Counted from the first letter of the stretch, positions 10,468 through 20,208 are shown. The stretch: DNA of 64,000 bases from Alphaproteobacteria bacterium (GCA_018608245.1 JABAZY010000037.1:1-64000), one strand, 5' to 3'. Numbers and translations: made by a program. Notes: a model not told the origin generated them from the letters alone.

Positions 10468-12597
10468 ATGGCAAAGAAACCTGCCAAAAAGACAGCGAAG
10501 AAATCAGCGAGCAAAAAGACCGCAAAGAAAACCGCTAAAAAAAGCGCAAAAAAATCAACCAAGAAGCAATCTTCTGGCTGGTTCGGTACTTTATTTGCTT
10601 TTGCGGTTAAGTGGGGCATTGTCACGGGGCTTTGGCTATTAATCATCCTGACAGGAACAATTATCTGGTTCGCTAGCGAGCTTCCTAACATTACAAAAGC
10701 AATGGTCTTTGAACGCCGCCCAAGCATTATCATCAAAGATAGCAGTGGTGTAATCGTTGATCGCTACGGTGATACAAAAGGTAAAATTGTTGATGTTAAA
10801 GATCTCCCTCCTCACGTCGTCAATGCCGTGCTTGCGATTGAAGATCGTCGTTTCTATGACCATATTGGGATGGACCCAATCGGTATTGCCCGTGCGTTCG
10901 TTGTAAACATTAAACGCGGTGGTTTCTCCCAAGGGGGGTCGACCATCACTCAGCAACTTGCGAAAAACTTATTCCTTAGCCGTGAACGTAAAATCAAACG
11001 TAAAATCCAAGAACTTATCTTGGCGTTTCAACTTGAATACGAACTCACCAAAGATGAAATTTTAAGCGCCTACCTTAATCGTGTTTATCTAGGTGCAGGC
11101 GCATACGGTATCGATGCTGCTGCCAATATTTACTTCAACAAATCAGCCACAGAGCTAAGTATTCGTGAAGCCGCGACTATTGCGGGGCTACTGAAAGCCC
11201 CTTCCCGTTACGCCCCAAGCAATAATCCTGAGTTATCGGCTCAACGGACAGATGTTGTGCTACAGGCAATGGTTAACGGTGGTTACATCGAACAGGCTGA
11301 AATCGATAAAATGAAAAACATGCCGCCCTCACCGCGCAAAAAACCATCAAGCGGTAGCACGGTGCGTTACTTCACTGACTATGTTGTCTCACAACTTGAT
11401 GATCTTATCGGCACAATTGATCAAGACATTATTGTTGAAACAACGCTAAACACTGACGTTCAAAATGAAATGGAAGAATCTTTAACCAAAGCGCTTCTAA
11501 AATACGGCGAAAGCTCTAACGTCTCCGAAGGGGCTGGCGTTATCATGCGTCTTGATGGTGCCGTTGTTGGTATGCTTGGCGGTAAAAATTATGCCACCAG
11601 CGAATTTAACCGTGCCACAGATTCTCTTCGCCCTCCAGGTTCGTCCTTCAAACCTTTTGTTTATTTAACGGCAATTGAAAAAGGTTGGAATGTCGACAGT
11701 ATTATTGAAGATGCAAAAATTACCCGCGGTCGTTATAAACCTCAAAACTTTGGCCACAGATATTACGGCCCTGTCACACTTTACCGCGCCCTAACACTTT
11801 CACTGAATACAGTTTCTGTGAATTTAATGCGTGATGTTGGTCCAGGCGAAGTCATCGGCATGGCACGCCGTTTAGGGATCACCGCAGATTTAGAGCCAGA
11901 CCTCAGCTTAGCACTCGGAAGCTCTGGCGTGCCCATGATCCAAATGGCGACCGCCTACACAACATTGGGACGTGCTGGTAGCGCCGTTGACCCATACTCA
12001 ATTCGCAAAATTACTAACAAAGAAGGCACCGTGCTTTATCAATACTCTGCCCCAACCGAAAAACGTCAGGTTGTCTCACAAAAAGATGTTGGTGCTATCA
12101 CATACATGATGCGTTCAGTCGTTGAAAACGGAACAGGTAAAGCGGCGCAACTTCCCTACCCAACTGCCGGTAAAACAGGTACTAGCCAAGATTACCGTGA
12201 CGCATGGTTTGCTGGCTTCACAACCAAATATGCTGGCGTAATTTGGATGGGTAATGATGACAACTCAAGCACCAACAAACTTACTGGTGGCTCTGCCCCT
12301 GCACGTATTTGGAAAGAAGTCATGTTGAAAGCTCAATCAAAAGGCGGTAGATCCTACCCAGCCTTTAGTTCATACGTGCCTCGCTATAATTTATTTGATG
12401 ACTTACTTGGCGACATTTTGGCAGATGACGAATTCGAATATGGCAGACGCCCTGAAAAAGAACGTAGTGGCTTCGGCTGGTTCTCGTCAAGACCACGCGA
12501 ACAAGACGTTCCTCGCGATAATAACGATGGTCAAAAGTTTTTAATCGAGGAAGATAAAAACAAACCCGACCGTCACCGCTTGAAGGTGAACGATTAA
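10468..12597 (+). CDS. Class A penicillin-binding protein (PBP1A-type)
   Basis: This bifunctional enzyme polymerises lipid II glycan strands and cross-links peptide stems in the periplasm. The 709-aa protein has a cytoplasmic tail of about 35 residues made almost only of Lys, Ala and Ser/Thr, then one membrane anchor (about 45-68). Next come the GT51 glycosyltransferase with AIEDRRFYDHIGMD and GGSTITQQLAKN, and the transpeptidase with SSFK near residue 391, SLN near 445 and KTGT near 568. All catalytic motifs are intact. It is shorter than many PBP1A proteins and has no large OB insertion that I can see. Its stop overlaps the convergent gene at 12594 by 4 nt. Confidence 0.93.
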   Translation: MAKKPAKKTAKKSASKKTAKKTAKKSAKKSTKKQSSGWFGTLFAFAVKWGIVTGLWLLIILTGTIIWFASELPNITKAMVFERRPSIIIKDSSGVIVDRYGDTKGKIVDVKDLPPHVVNAVLAIEDRRFYDHIGMDPIGIARAFVVNIKRGGFSQGGSTITQQLAKNLFLSRERKIKRKIQELILAFQLEYELTKDEILSAYLNRVYLGAGAYGIDAAANIYFNKSATELSIREAATIAGLLKAPSRYAPSNNPELSAQRTDVVLQAMVNGGYIEQAEIDKMKNMPPSPRKKPSSGSTVRYFTDYVVSQLDDLIGTIDQDIIVETTLNTDVQNEMEESLTKALLKYGESSNVSEGAGVIMRLDGAVVGMLGGKNYATSEFNRATDSLRPPGSSFKPFVYLTAIEKGWNVDSIIEDAKITRGRYKPQNFGHRYYGPVTLYRALTLSLNTVSVNLMRDVGPGEVIGMARRLGITADLEPDLSLALGSSGVPMIQMATAYTTLGRAGSAVDPYSIRKITNKEGTVLYQYSAPTEKRQVVSQKDVGAITYMMRSVVENGTGKAAQLPYPTAGKTGTSQDYRDAWFAGFTTKYAGVIWMGNDDNSSTNKLTGGSAPARIWKEVMLKAQSKGGRSYPAFSSYVPRYNLFDDLLGDILADDEFEYGRRPEKERSGFGWFSSRPREQDVPRDNNDGQKFLIEEDKNKPDRHRLKVND

Positions 12598-13049
12598 GTC
12601 TCGATAAACACCGTCTCTTCAACCGTATCAACTTTATATTGAAACGCGGCGAACTTATCTTCGCCAATTAAATCCCAATGTTTGCGCAACTCTGCAATAT
12701 GCGTACTCGGCGCACCATATTCCATACCTGAACGCATCAATGCGCGGTCTACGAATTCAAGATAGGAACTCGGCAAAGATTTACGTGTCCCCTTCAACCC
12801 CAAATCAACAAGTGTTTTCGCGACATACTCATCGGCAATATCCAACATGTCTGCAGTGAATTGAATGGCTGATAAAATCTTTATCTCCATACGGCTATTC
12901 GGCACCATGCGTAAGTGACGCATGAAGCGCGCATATATTTCCATCTCGGAACGCGCTAACTTATCTGTCGGTGGTAGCGGCAAAATAAAATTGCCATCAG
13001 ATCTATTATCGTTTGATTTGAACGTTTGTTCATTTGTGTGTTTAGTCAT
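12594..13049 (-). CDS. Hypothetical protein, 151 aa
   Basis: Not recognised. A mainly helical, soluble 151-aa protein with a low-complexity N-terminus of about 35 residues. The body has repeated charged helices (KLARSEMEIYARFMRHLRM, TADMLDIADEYVAKTLVDLG). AGAGAGG lies upstream of the ATG at a suitable distance. It converges on the penicillin-binding protein and is followed by 156 nt of non-coding sequence before rnhA, in which I see no clear element. Confidence 0.65.
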   Translation of the reverse strand: MTKHTNEQTFKSNDNRSDGNFILPLPPTDKLARSEMEIYARFMRHLRMVPNSRMEIKILSAIQFTADMLDIADEYVAKTLVDLGLKGTRKSLPSSYLEFVDRALMRSGMEYGAPSTHIAELRKHWDLIGEDKFAAFQYKVDTVEETVFIET

Positions 13050-13205
13050 GATACAGGCCTCTCTTTTGTGGGTGGCACTTCAGCAAATCATATATCTAAT
13101 CATCGTTAACATGGCTTGCCATATACGTTAAGTATACCTTAAGCGTGCCCTTCAAATCTTAACGAAAGGTTAACGCTTGGCACTCCACAACTTTAAGAAA
13201 TTTCT

Positions 13206-13634
13206 CTAAGGCCTTGATATTGCATCAACTGCTAGTTTATCCACACGCTCATTCTCAACGTGCCCATCATGCCCTTTTACCCAAATTATTTTGATCGAAT
13301 GCATCGAAAAAAGCGAATCGATTCTCTCCCAAAGGTCTTGATTCTTCACTGGTTTCTTCGCCGCCGTCTTCCATCCCTTGGCTTTCCAACCCTCTAACCA
13401 TTCTTCAACGCCCTGCTTCACATACTTACTATCTGTATAAAGCGTGGCCGTAGATTCCTTCTTTAAACTCTCTAACGCCTTAATAACCGCCATCATTTCC
13501 ATGCGGTTATTGGTGGTATCTGGTTCACCCCCTGAGAGTTCTTTTTCATGACCATTCCAACATAGCAATGCACCCCACCCGCCAGGGCCAGGGTTGCCGC
13601 TACACGCGCCGTCTGTATAAATCTTAATACTCAT
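13206..13634 (-). CDS. rnhA: Ribonuclease HI
   Basis: RNase HI cleaves RNA in RNA-DNA hybrids, removing primers and R-loops. The 142-aa length is standard. The four acidic catalytic residues are visible: D8 ([14 protein letters not shown]), E46 ([10 protein letters not shown]), D68 (LYTDSKYV) and D132 (ERVDKLA), with the conserved His in KGHDGH. The start overlaps the end of the P-loop ATPase gene by 11 nt, so it is the third gene of an ispH - ATPase - rnhA operon. Confidence 0.97.
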   Translation of the reverse strand: MSIKIYTDGACSGNPGPGGWGALLCWNGHEKELSGGEPDTTNNRMEMMAVIKALESLKKESTATLYTDSKYVKQGVEEWLEGWKAKGWKTAAKKPVKNQDLWERIDSLFSMHSIKIIWVKGHDGHVENERVDKLAVDAISRP

Positions 13635-14394
13635 CAGGTAAATGCCTCACAATAACGTTCAAAAATTCATCAGATGTCTTTATTCCCTGAAACTCTTCAG
13701 ACGGAATTGTCACACCATACTTGTCTGCAATCGCTTGGTATTTTGGTAGACGGTTTTCAAACAATCTTGGAAACACCCAACGCGCAAAATCATCAGACTC
13801 AATCTCATTCGCGCTCTCAAGATTTCGATCCGCCAAATATTCTGCCACCCAAAAATCAAATCGCTCGGGTGAGAAAAACATCGGCTTCGGATAATCCTGC
13901 GCCCGTTTTAAAACTTGTTTCTCTTCTTCTGCATTGGCCTTGATATAAACAATCAACGAATTCTCATCGATACTATCCAACAAAATATCATCATCAATTT
14001 CGCACATGCTACCTGTGGAATCATTAATGACATTCTCATGTCCACCGTTGGTCACTTCATGCACTACACTTTGTAATTCATGCAGTGAATCACATTCAGC
14101 TTTTAAATATATTTCCTGACGGCGTTTAAACTCATCCAGAGGTAAATCCCCTAACCGCCCAACATAATTCGATAATTGTGATAAATCCTCGGCGACAACG
14201 CGGTTCTCTTCACCCAGCGTTTCTTCAATCTCTTTGCCTAAATAACGCGTGCCAATTTCAAGATCGCACGAATAATGATACCACCCCTGCTCCGCTAACA
14301 TCAGCGACAGATAAGTTTTACCAACGCCAGACATCCCCATCAGCGTGATAACCTTATGGTCAATTTTATCGAAATCAGATTTGGTAATCGTCAT
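13624..14394 (-). CDS. P-loop ATPase/kinase-like protein
   Basis: A 256-aa protein with a Walker A motif [11 protein letters not shown] near residues 19-29 and a possible Walker B/DxxG-like [14 protein letters not shown] segment. ND(S/A)xGSxCE and [21 protein letters not shown] look like family-specific conserved blocks. I recall similar ATPases of about 250 aa in alphaproteobacteria, mostly without an assigned function. The ATG overlaps the ispH stop (ATGA), so translation is probably coupled to ispH. In many alphaproteobacteria thrB lies between ispH and rnhA; this is not a ThrB (no APH-type kinase fold motifs). Confidence 0.8.
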   Translation of the reverse strand: MTITKSDFDKIDHKVITLMGMSGVGKTYLSLMLAEQGWYHYSCDLEIGTRYLGKEIEETLGEENRVVAEDLSQLSNYVGRLGDLPLDEFKRRQEIYLKAECDSLHELQSVVHEVTNGGHENVINDSTGSMCEIDDDILLDSIDENSLIVYIKANAEEEKQVLKRAQDYPKPMFFSPERFDFWVAEYLADRNLESANEIESDDFARWVFPRLFENRLPKYQAIADKYGVTIPSEEFQGIKTSDEFLNVIVRHLPDEY

Positions 14395-15362
14395 GCTTTT
14401 CTGGCTTCACTGTCTCTTAGAATACGTGGAATATTAAAGACAACATTTTCTTCTACAATAGAAATTTCTTCAACCTCTACGTTAAACTTATCCTTAATCG
14501 CTTTGACAACTTCCTGAATTAAAACTTCTGGCGCAGACGCACCAGCGGATAGCCCCAGCACAGACACGCCCTCAAACCAATCCCAATCAATATCATCAGC
14601 CCGTTGCACCAACGTTGATTTCTTTGACCCATAAGCAAGCCCCACTTCAACCAATCGATTAGAGTTGGATGAATTCGGCGCACCAATCACCATCAACGCA
14701 TCGCATCGCGCGGCAATCTCTTTCACCGCATTTTGACGGTTGGTGGTCGCGTAACAAATATCTTCTTTGTGCGGGCCTATAATCTCTGGAAAACGCACCT
14801 TCAACGCCTCAACAATCCCCGCCGTGTCATCAACACTTAAGGTCGTCTGCGTACAATACGCAAGCGGCTTGCTCTCATCAACCTTCAGCTTCTCAACATC
14901 CGCTTCGGTCTCAACCAACAACACAGCACCATCAGGCAACTGCCCCATTGTCCCTTCAACTTCTGGATGCCCCAAATGCCCAATCAGGATAATCTGACAG
15001 CCTCGATCAAAATGACGTTCTGCCTCACGGTGAACTTTACTCACCAGCGGACAGGTTGCATCAATATAAAACATGTTCCGCTTCTCGGCATTCTCTGGCA
15101 CAGATTTCGGTACACCATGCGCGGAGAAAATCACAGGTGCTCCATCATCAGGAATTTCGCTCAATTCCTCAACAAAAACAGCCCCCTTATCGCGCAAGCT
15201 CTCCACCACAAATTTATTATGAACAATCTCATGGCGCACATAGACAGGCGCACCATATTTCTCCAGCGCCTTTTCAACAATCTGAATGGCACGGTCAACA
15301 CCCGCACAAAACCCGCGCGGACTAGCCATTAATATCTTTAAATCTCTAATATCTGTATCCAT
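14391..15362 (-). CDS. ispH: 4-hydroxy-3-methylbut-2-enyl diphosphate reductase
   Basis: IspH is the last enzyme of the MEP pathway; its [4Fe-4S] cluster reduces HMBPP to IPP and DMAPP. Three cluster cysteines are seen in [24 protein letters not shown] and [10 protein letters not shown]-flanking [10 protein letters not shown]. HxxH-type substrate histidines appear in HEIVHN and SAHGVP. The protein has 323 aa from the ATG at 15362; a GTG two codons upstream (15368) is also possible. It is the first gene of a coupled operon with the ATPase and rnhA. With ispA, dxs and ispB elsewhere in the window it supplies polyprenyl synthesis. Confidence 0.96.
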   Translation of the reverse strand: MDTDIRDLKILMASPRGFCAGVDRAIQIVEKALEKYGAPVYVRHEIVHNKFVVESLRDKGAVFVEELSEIPDDGAPVIFSAHGVPKSVPENAEKRNMFYIDATCPLVSKVHREAERHFDRGCQIILIGHLGHPEVEGTMGQLPDGAVLLVETEADVEKLKVDESKPLAYCTQTTLSVDDTAGIVEALKVRFPEIIGPHKEDICYATTNRQNAVKEIAARCDALMVIGAPNSSNSNRLVEVGLAYGSKKSTLVQRADDIDWDWFEGVSVLGLSAGASAPEVLIQEVVKAIKDKFNVEVEEISIVEENVVFNIPRILRDSEARKA

Positions 15363-15469
15363 AAGCACGACTATAGCTACGTAAAGGCATAAAATAAAGG
15401 GGGTAAATAATGGTGGGAATATCTATCAAAAAACTTGTCATCCCCTTCTCGCTCTTCTAGTCTAAGGAC

Positions 15470-16120
15470 ATGAAAAAATTTACGCTCCTAAGCTTTGCAA
15501 TAAGCACTTTAGTTCTGTCTGCCTGCGGTACCATGCAAGGTATGCAGAAAGACTTCCTTAGCAACCGTGACAAACTGGTTGAAACCAAAGAAAATTGGGG
15601 CAAGGACAAAAACCAGCAAATGACTGAAACCACAAGCCAAGTGCGCTCCAGCATGGGTGATATTGTCTCCAACAACTGTCCGCCAATTTACATTGATCCA
15701 AGCTTAAGCAAAATGTCTGAATTCAAAGACATGGAAAAACCATCCTCTTATAGTGAAGTTTCTTTCATTGAATTAAAAAGCACAGCCCAAGAATGTAAAA
15801 TCGAAGGTAGCTTTATCAATATGCGCATCGACCTAAACTTCGAAGGACGTTTAGGGCCAAAAGGCAGATTGAAAACAAGCGACCGCCCTTTCTTCGCCTA
15901 CCCTTATTTCATTGCCGTCACTGACAGCATGGGCATAGAACTGGCCAAAGAAATTTTCGCGGCGTCAGTATCTTATGATGAAGGCCAAGACTCTATTCGA
16001 TTGGTTGAAACTATTCGCCAGCGCCTACCGCTAAATCCAGATGGGTCAGTACCTGCTTATAACGTGAATGTTGGTTTCCAATTAACAGAAGATCAACTCT
16101 TCTACAACACATCACACTAA
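15470..16120 (+). CDS. Putative lipoprotein, 216 aa
   Basis: Not recognised by family. The N-terminus MKKFTLLSFAISTLVLSACG is a lipoprotein signal with lipobox LSAC, so the mature protein is probably acylated at Cys19 and held in the periplasm or outer membrane. The rest contains an acidic/Lys-rich helical linker (about 25-60) and then a beta-rich region (about 70-205) with VNVGFQLTEDQLFY near the end. It stands alone, divergent from ispH. Confidence 0.8.
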   Translation: MKKFTLLSFAISTLVLSACGTMQGMQKDFLSNRDKLVETKENWGKDKNQQMTETTSQVRSSMGDIVSNNCPPIYIDPSLSKMSEFKDMEKPSSYSEVSFIELKSTAQECKIEGSFINMRIDLNFEGRLGPKGRLKTSDRPFFAYPYFIAVTDSMGIELAKEIFAASVSYDEGQDSIRLVETIRQRLPLNPDGSVPAYNVNVGFQLTEDQLFYNTSH

Positions 16121-16194
16121 TAGTTGATTTGGACGCAGAAAAAACCCGTCGCATGAGCATAGGTCATATTTGCGTGTGGCATATTGGGCAACAA

Positions 16195-16728
16195 TTAAGC
16201 TTGGTTTAATTCTAGCTTAGCGCTTTGTATCTCAGCATATCTCTGATGAACGGGATGATCTGCATTATCTTTGTTCAGCATATCGACAACCTCTTCAGAC
16301 AAATCTGTCGCCAAAGAAAATGCATCCTCCAATAATTTACAATCTCCTATCGCACCATTATCATAGGCAGAGCGCAAAGAGTTCAAAGTAAGGTTAACTG
16401 ATCGAACAATCCCTAGACATGTTTTAGCCCGCAGTTCAGGCAAAATGATATCATTATTCAACCCAAGATAAAGCTCTTCTGCGTCCAAAATAAGCTTTTC
16501 CGTTAACAGATAATTGCCATCTTCTGCTTTTGCTGTTGCCTCTGATGTTTTATCGTCACCGACAAGAGCATAAGCACACGAGTCTCCCCTTAAAAATGCT
16601 ATTCTTACCTCATAATCAAAAGCACTCCTCCCATTCCATTGACTTGTTAACACAAGCGGAGGTGTGTCACTTTCAAACGCCATCAAATTTTCGACATTAA
16701 TATCAGGACCTTCATTATCTTCATTCAA
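16195..16728 (-). CDS. Hypothetical protein, 177 aa
   Basis: Not recognised. A soluble acidic protein with a helical C-terminal half (LRAKTCLGIVRSVNLTLNSL, LATDLSEEVVDMLNK). It lies 12 nt downstream of the 121-aa gene at 16741-17106, on the same strand. Both contain a helical stretch ending in Ala/Leu-rich residues, and both look like members of one small operon. Confidence 0.6.
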   Translation of the reverse strand: MNEDNEGPDINVENLMAFESDTPPLVLTSQWNGRSAFDYEVRIAFLRGDSCAYALVGDDKTSEATAKAEDGNYLLTEKLILDAEELYLGLNNDIILPELRAKTCLGIVRSVNLTLNSLRSAYDNGAIGDCKLLEDAFSLATDLSEEVVDMLNKDNADHPVHQRYAEIQSAKLELNQA

Positions 16729-16740
16729 AAACGCAGCTGT

Positions 16741-17106
16741 TTATTGTGCAAGCTTTATCGCCCATAATTTCACTTCGTCTATAAGACTTGCAACTCTTGC
16801 GTCTTCGTTTGGTTTATCTTTCGCATGCGCCATTAGTAATTTTTTGATTTTTCTAATAGCCGTTATTGCTATATCGGCGCGCACTTCGTCCGACATAGTA
16901 AAGGCACCCAATTGATCACCATTCGAAAATCCCAACACACCATTGGCAAAGCCAGCGTTATAAAATAATTGAGTTGCAAAATTATAATCTGATTGGTTAG
17001 ATATATTCTGCACACGCTCTTTCAAAGCAACAATATGTAGCGTTGCTGCAGTTTCACGAAAGTCAGTGCATTTTTGCTTTAAAATCATAAGAAACCTATT
17101 GCTCAT
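16741..17106 (-). CDS. Hypothetical protein, 121 aa
   Basis: Not recognised. A largely helical soluble protein (DFRETAATLHIVALKERVQN, IAITAIRKIKKLLMAHA). It is the first gene of a two-gene unit with 16195-16728. A promoter with TTGACA and TAAATA lies 15-43 nt upstream. No signal peptide or metal-binding motif is seen. Confidence 0.6.
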   Translation of the reverse strand: MSNRFLMILKQKCTDFRETAATLHIVALKERVQNISNQSDYNFATQLFYNAGFANGVLGFSNGDQLGAFTMSDEVRADIAITAIRKIKKLLMAHAKDKPNEDARVASLIDEVKLWAIKLAQ

Positions 17107-17120
17107 TATTAAAAAAGCAA

Positions 17121-17149
17121 TATTTAGATCATCTAAGATTTTATGTCAA
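17121..17149 (-). promoter_or_regulatory. Sigma-70-type promoter for the 16741-17106 operon
   Basis: On the minus strand TTGACA (17144-17149) and TAAATA (17121-17126) are spaced by 17 nt. The predicted transcript starts about 10 nt before the ATG at 17106. Confidence 0.5.
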
Positions 17150-17156
17150 TATAAAG

Positions 17157-17942
17157 TCAGCTTTCCTCAATATCTTCCAGCTCTTCTTCAGACATAGGTG
17201 GCCAGACTTGTAGTTTGCGCACCTGATCTTCTTGTAAAATCACACAACTTAATGGCCCCCCCTTATAGATACCGGTATCAATAGCAATACGATTAGGGTG
17301 AATTTCAATGTCATATTCTTGGGTAATAGTATGCCCATGCACCACACGTTGTTCATGCATAATCTCGCTATCCAAAAATCCTTCACGGATAAAAGTTACG
17401 TCTGTCGTACGCTGTTTATCCAACGCCACTTTCGGCCTAATGCCTGCATGTGCAAAAACATAATCATCAACGGCATGAAGCTTTTTTAAGTTCTTCAAAA
17501 ATTCATAATGATTGTCTGGCACAGCCTCTTTCAACGCCTTTGATAACATTGGTATCGCTTCATTCAACGCCCGCTCAAACACAACATCGACACCATAACT
17601 AGCTGCCGTTTCAACACCACCCCACAATAACCAATCTTTGCGCGCCCCATCAGGATTGCGCATAAATTCCAGCATCCCTAATTCATGATTACCCAGTAAA
17701 AACACATGGTTAATGCTTTTAGCCACTAATTCACGTTGTATTAGAAAATCAATAACCCCCTTAGACTCTGGCCCACGGTCAATATAATCACCAATATACA
17801 CAATCGTAATGTCGTCAGCAGGATTAGATTTAATATCTGCATAAATCAATGTATGTAGTTGTTCTAATTGTTCTAAATGTCCGTGAATATCGCCGATAGC
17901 GTAAACGCGTTTCCCAGATTCTAATTTATATTCCTTATTCAT
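17157..17942 (-). CDS. PPP-family metallophosphatase (Ser/Thr phosphatase-like)
   Basis: A 261-aa calcineurin-like phosphoesterase. The three metal-binding signatures of the PPP family are present in order: GDIHGH (about residue 17), GDYIDRGPES (about 52) and LLGNHE (about 83), with later histidines in FAHAGI and VVHGHT. Members act on phosphoproteins or dinucleoside polyphosphates; the sequence alone does not choose. It is divergent from the deacetylase-like gene with only 28 nt between start codons, so their promoters must overlap. Confidence 0.9.
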   Translation of the reverse strand: MNKEYKLESGKRVYAIGDIHGHLEQLEQLHTLIYADIKSNPADDITIVYIGDYIDRGPESKGVIDFLIQRELVAKSINHVFLLGNHELGMLEFMRNPDGARKDWLLWGGVETAASYGVDVVFERALNEAIPMLSKALKEAVPDNHYEFLKNLKKLHAVDDYVFAHAGIRPKVALDKQRTTDVTFIREGFLDSEIMHEQRVVHGHTITQEYDIEIHPNRIAIDTGIYKGGPLSCVILQEDQVRKLQVWPPMSEEELEDIEES

Positions 17943-17970
17943 GCGAATTATTCTATAGTCTTAGACGCAG

Positions 17971-18909
17971 ATGAAAACAGTTATTTATACAAATCCTACA
18001 AATACCGATCACAACACTGGCGCAGGTCACCCCGAAAGTCCTGATCGGCTTATGGTGTTATACGAATTATTTCAAGAAGAGCCTTTTAATGCATGGCTTC
18101 AAGAAAGAGGCCAATCTGGCACGAATGAGCAACTCTCTTTTGCTCATACCTCTGACTATATCTATGACCTCTTGGAAAAAACACCCGAAGGTGGTTTACA
18201 TTTTATAGACAACGACACAGTGCTATCGCCAAGCTCTTATGATTGCGCCCTCGCTAGCGTTGGCACTGCCTGTACCGCCATTGATGATATAGCTGATAAT
18301 AATAGTGCTGCCTTTTGCGCTATTCGTCCGCCAGGACATCACGCAAATGCTGATACCGCGATGGGGTTTTGCCTATTTAACAACATTTTCATCGCCGCCC
18401 GCTATGCCCAAGAAACATATGGCTTTAAAAACATAGCCATCGTTGATTTTGATGTGCATCACGGCAACGGCACGCAGGATTTAACCAAAGCGCATAACGC
18501 CCAAAACCCTGATAAACCAATCTTCTACGCCTCCAGCCACGCCGCCCCCTTGTGGCCAATGACGGGCACCATAGAAGATAATGATGATTTGACCTGTAAT
18601 GTCCCCCTAGCCCTCGACAGCGATTCCAGCGCATTTAAATATGCCTACAGAGATGAAATACTTCCTGCCTTAGAAGCCTTTAAGCCAGAGATATTGCTTA
18701 TTTCTGCGGGGTTCGATGCCCATAAAGATGACCCCCTTGCAACCTTAAGCCTAACCGAAAGCGATTTTCACATTGTGACAACACGTCTTAAATTAATTGC
18801 TGATAAATATTGTGACGGACGTATTCTCTCGATTTTAGAAGGTGGTTACAATCTCGAAGCCCTGAAAAACAGTGTCCGCGCCCACCTATTAGCGCTAAAT
18901 GGCGAATAG
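17971..18909 (+). CDS. Histone deacetylase-family protein (class II-like amidohydrolase)
   Basis: A 312-aa zinc deacetylase of the arginase/HDAC fold. Visible motifs are AIRPPGHHA (catalytic His pair, about residue 120), FCLFNNIFIAARYA, DFDVHHGNGTQ (zinc Asp/His, about 158) and SAGFDAHKDDPL. Bacterial members deacetylate acetylpolyamines or other small acetylated amines, or proteins; the target here is unknown. It starts the cluster deacetylase - xseB - ispA - dxs, an order I know from alphaproteobacteria. Confidence 0.92.
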   Translation: MKTVIYTNPTNTDHNTGAGHPESPDRLMVLYELFQEEPFNAWLQERGQSGTNEQLSFAHTSDYIYDLLEKTPEGGLHFIDNDTVLSPSSYDCALASVGTACTAIDDIADNNSAAFCAIRPPGHHANADTAMGFCLFNNIFIAARYAQETYGFKNIAIVDFDVHHGNGTQDLTKAHNAQNPDKPIFYASSHAAPLWPMTGTIEDNDDLTCNVPLALDSDSSAFKYAYRDEILPALEAFKPEILLISAGFDAHKDDPLATLSLTESDFHIVTTRLKLIADKYCDGRILSILEGGYNLEALKNSVRAHLLALNGE

Positions 18910-18985
18910 AGACCAATAATAGTTGAGAATTTGTGGAATCTGACATACACTCTGCGCTTATTAAAACAACAGTTACTAGAGTGAA

Positions 18986-19225
18986 ATGACCGCACAAGAC
19001 ATAGCTAAAATGAGCTTCGAAGAATCTCTTGCAGAATTAGAAACAATTGTAGGTCAGCTAGAAAGCGGGCAAGCTCCCTTAGAGCAATCAATATCATCCT
19101 ATGAACGTGGCGTAGCCTTACGTAAACATTGCGAACAGAAACTGAGCGATGCCCAAGAAAAAATCGAAAAAATCACAATCGGCGCAAACGGCCAAGCCTC
19201 TACTGCTCCGTTTGATACCGAATAA
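18986..19225 (+). CDS. xseB: Exodeoxyribonuclease VII small subunit
   Basis: The small subunit of ExoVII, a single-strand DNA exonuclease complex. At 79 aa it has the standard length and the typical helical hairpin: SFEESLAELETIVGQLESGQ, then LEQSISSYERGVALRKHCEQKL. It lies 25 nt before ispA, as in many proteobacteria. xseA is not in the window. Confidence 0.96.
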   Translation: MTAQDIAKMSFEESLAELETIVGQLESGQAPLEQSISSYERGVALRKHCEQKLSDAQEKIEKITIGANGQASTAPFDTE

Positions 19226-19250
19226 AACACTAATATAAAGAGACATACAC

Positions 19251-20162
19251 ATGGCACCATCCCCAAGAGACGCATCCCCCCGCCTTCAAGAAGCGCTAGA
19301 TGAAAATCTAGAAGCCGTTAATAAAACAATTGGGCGCCTACTACCAGAAGCTGACCTTGCAGAAGCCAAATTATATGATGCCATGCGTTACAGTGTGATC
19401 GGTGGTGGTAAACGCCTACGTCCTTTCATGGTCATGGAATCAGCCAAATTATTTAATGTGGATTCTTCCCGCGCACGCCGTGTCGCAGCGGCCGTTGAGT
19501 TTCTACATTGTTACTCCCTCATCCATGATGACTTACCTGCGATGGATGACTCCGATAAACGCCGTGGCAAAGCCACAACTCACCGTAAATACGACGAAGC
19601 CACAGCAATTTTAGCGGGTGACGCCCTTTTAACACTGGCTTTTGAAGTATTAGCAGACCGCGACACCCACCCTGATCCACATGTACGTGTTGAACTTGTC
19701 CGTAAATTAGCCATCGCCTCTGGCGGTCACGGTATGGTTGGCGGGCAAATGCTTGATTTAATTGGTGAGAGCGAAGAATTTGACCTTGGTACCATCAGCC
19801 GTATGCAACGCATGAAAACAGGTAAACTGTTTGCCTTCGCCTGTGAAGCTGGTGCCATCCTTGGTAAAGCCTCCGATGAAAAGAAAAAAGCACTTTGTAA
19901 CTATGCCTATGACTTAGGTCTCGCCTTTCAAGTAACAGATGATGTGTTGGACGTGGAAGCATCAAGCGAAGAAACAGGCAAGCCAGCGAACCAAGATGCA
20001 GCGGCCAATAAATCAACCTTCGTATCGACAATGGGTAAAGACCAAGCCAAAGGCCGCGCAGAAATGCTCGCCCACCAAGCTGTTCGTCACCTACACTCCT
20101 TCGACGGTCGCGGCGAAATGCTCAAAGAGCTTGCAATGTATGTGTTGGAACGTCGGGCTTAA
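19251..20162 (+). CDS. ispA: Farnesyl/geranyl diphosphate synthase
   Basis: IspA condenses DMAPP with IPP to give GPP and FPP, the precursors of quinones and undecaprenyl phosphate. The 303-aa protein has the first Asp-rich motif in YSLIHDDLPAMDDSDKRRGK and the second in FQVTDDVLDVE; GGKRLRPF is the IPP-binding loop. It is the middle gene of xseB - ispA - (isochorismatase-like) - dxs. Confidence 0.95.
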   Translation: MAPSPRDASPRLQEALDENLEAVNKTIGRLLPEADLAEAKLYDAMRYSVIGGGKRLRPFMVMESAKLFNVDSSRARRVAAAVEFLHCYSLIHDDLPAMDDSDKRRGKATTHRKYDEATAILAGDALLTLAFEVLADRDTHPDPHVRVELVRKLAIASGGHGMVGGQMLDLIGESEEFDLGTISRMQRMKTGKLFAFACEAGAILGKASDEKKKALCNYAYDLGLAFQVTDDVLDVEASSEETGKPANQDAAANKSTFVSTMGKDQAKGRAEMLAHQAVRHLHSFDGRGEMLKELAMYVLERRA

Positions 20163-20173
20163 CCACAAAATTA

Positions 20174-20202
20174 TTGACATAACAATTTAAATTTGCTTTA
20201 TT
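20174..20202 (+). promoter_or_regulatory. Promoter of the isochorismatase-like gene, likely leaderless
   Basis: TTGACA (20174-20179) and TTTATT (20197-20202) are spaced by 17 nt; TATTAT (20199-20204) overlaps as an alternative -10. The ATG at 20209 is 5-7 nt after the -10 box, where transcription should start, and no Shine-Dalgarno sequence is present. Confidence 0.55.
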
Positions 20203-20208
20203 ATTTGA

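Noticed and set aside
13050-13205. Possible regulatory hairpins upstream of rnhA's convergent neighbour
   Set aside because: Only short, imperfect repeats (TTAACG, CTTAAGCG) are seen; no convincing terminator or riboswitch.
16121-16194. Terminator between the 15470 lipoprotein and the 16195 gene
   Set aside because: No GC-rich hairpin with a T run could be found by eye.
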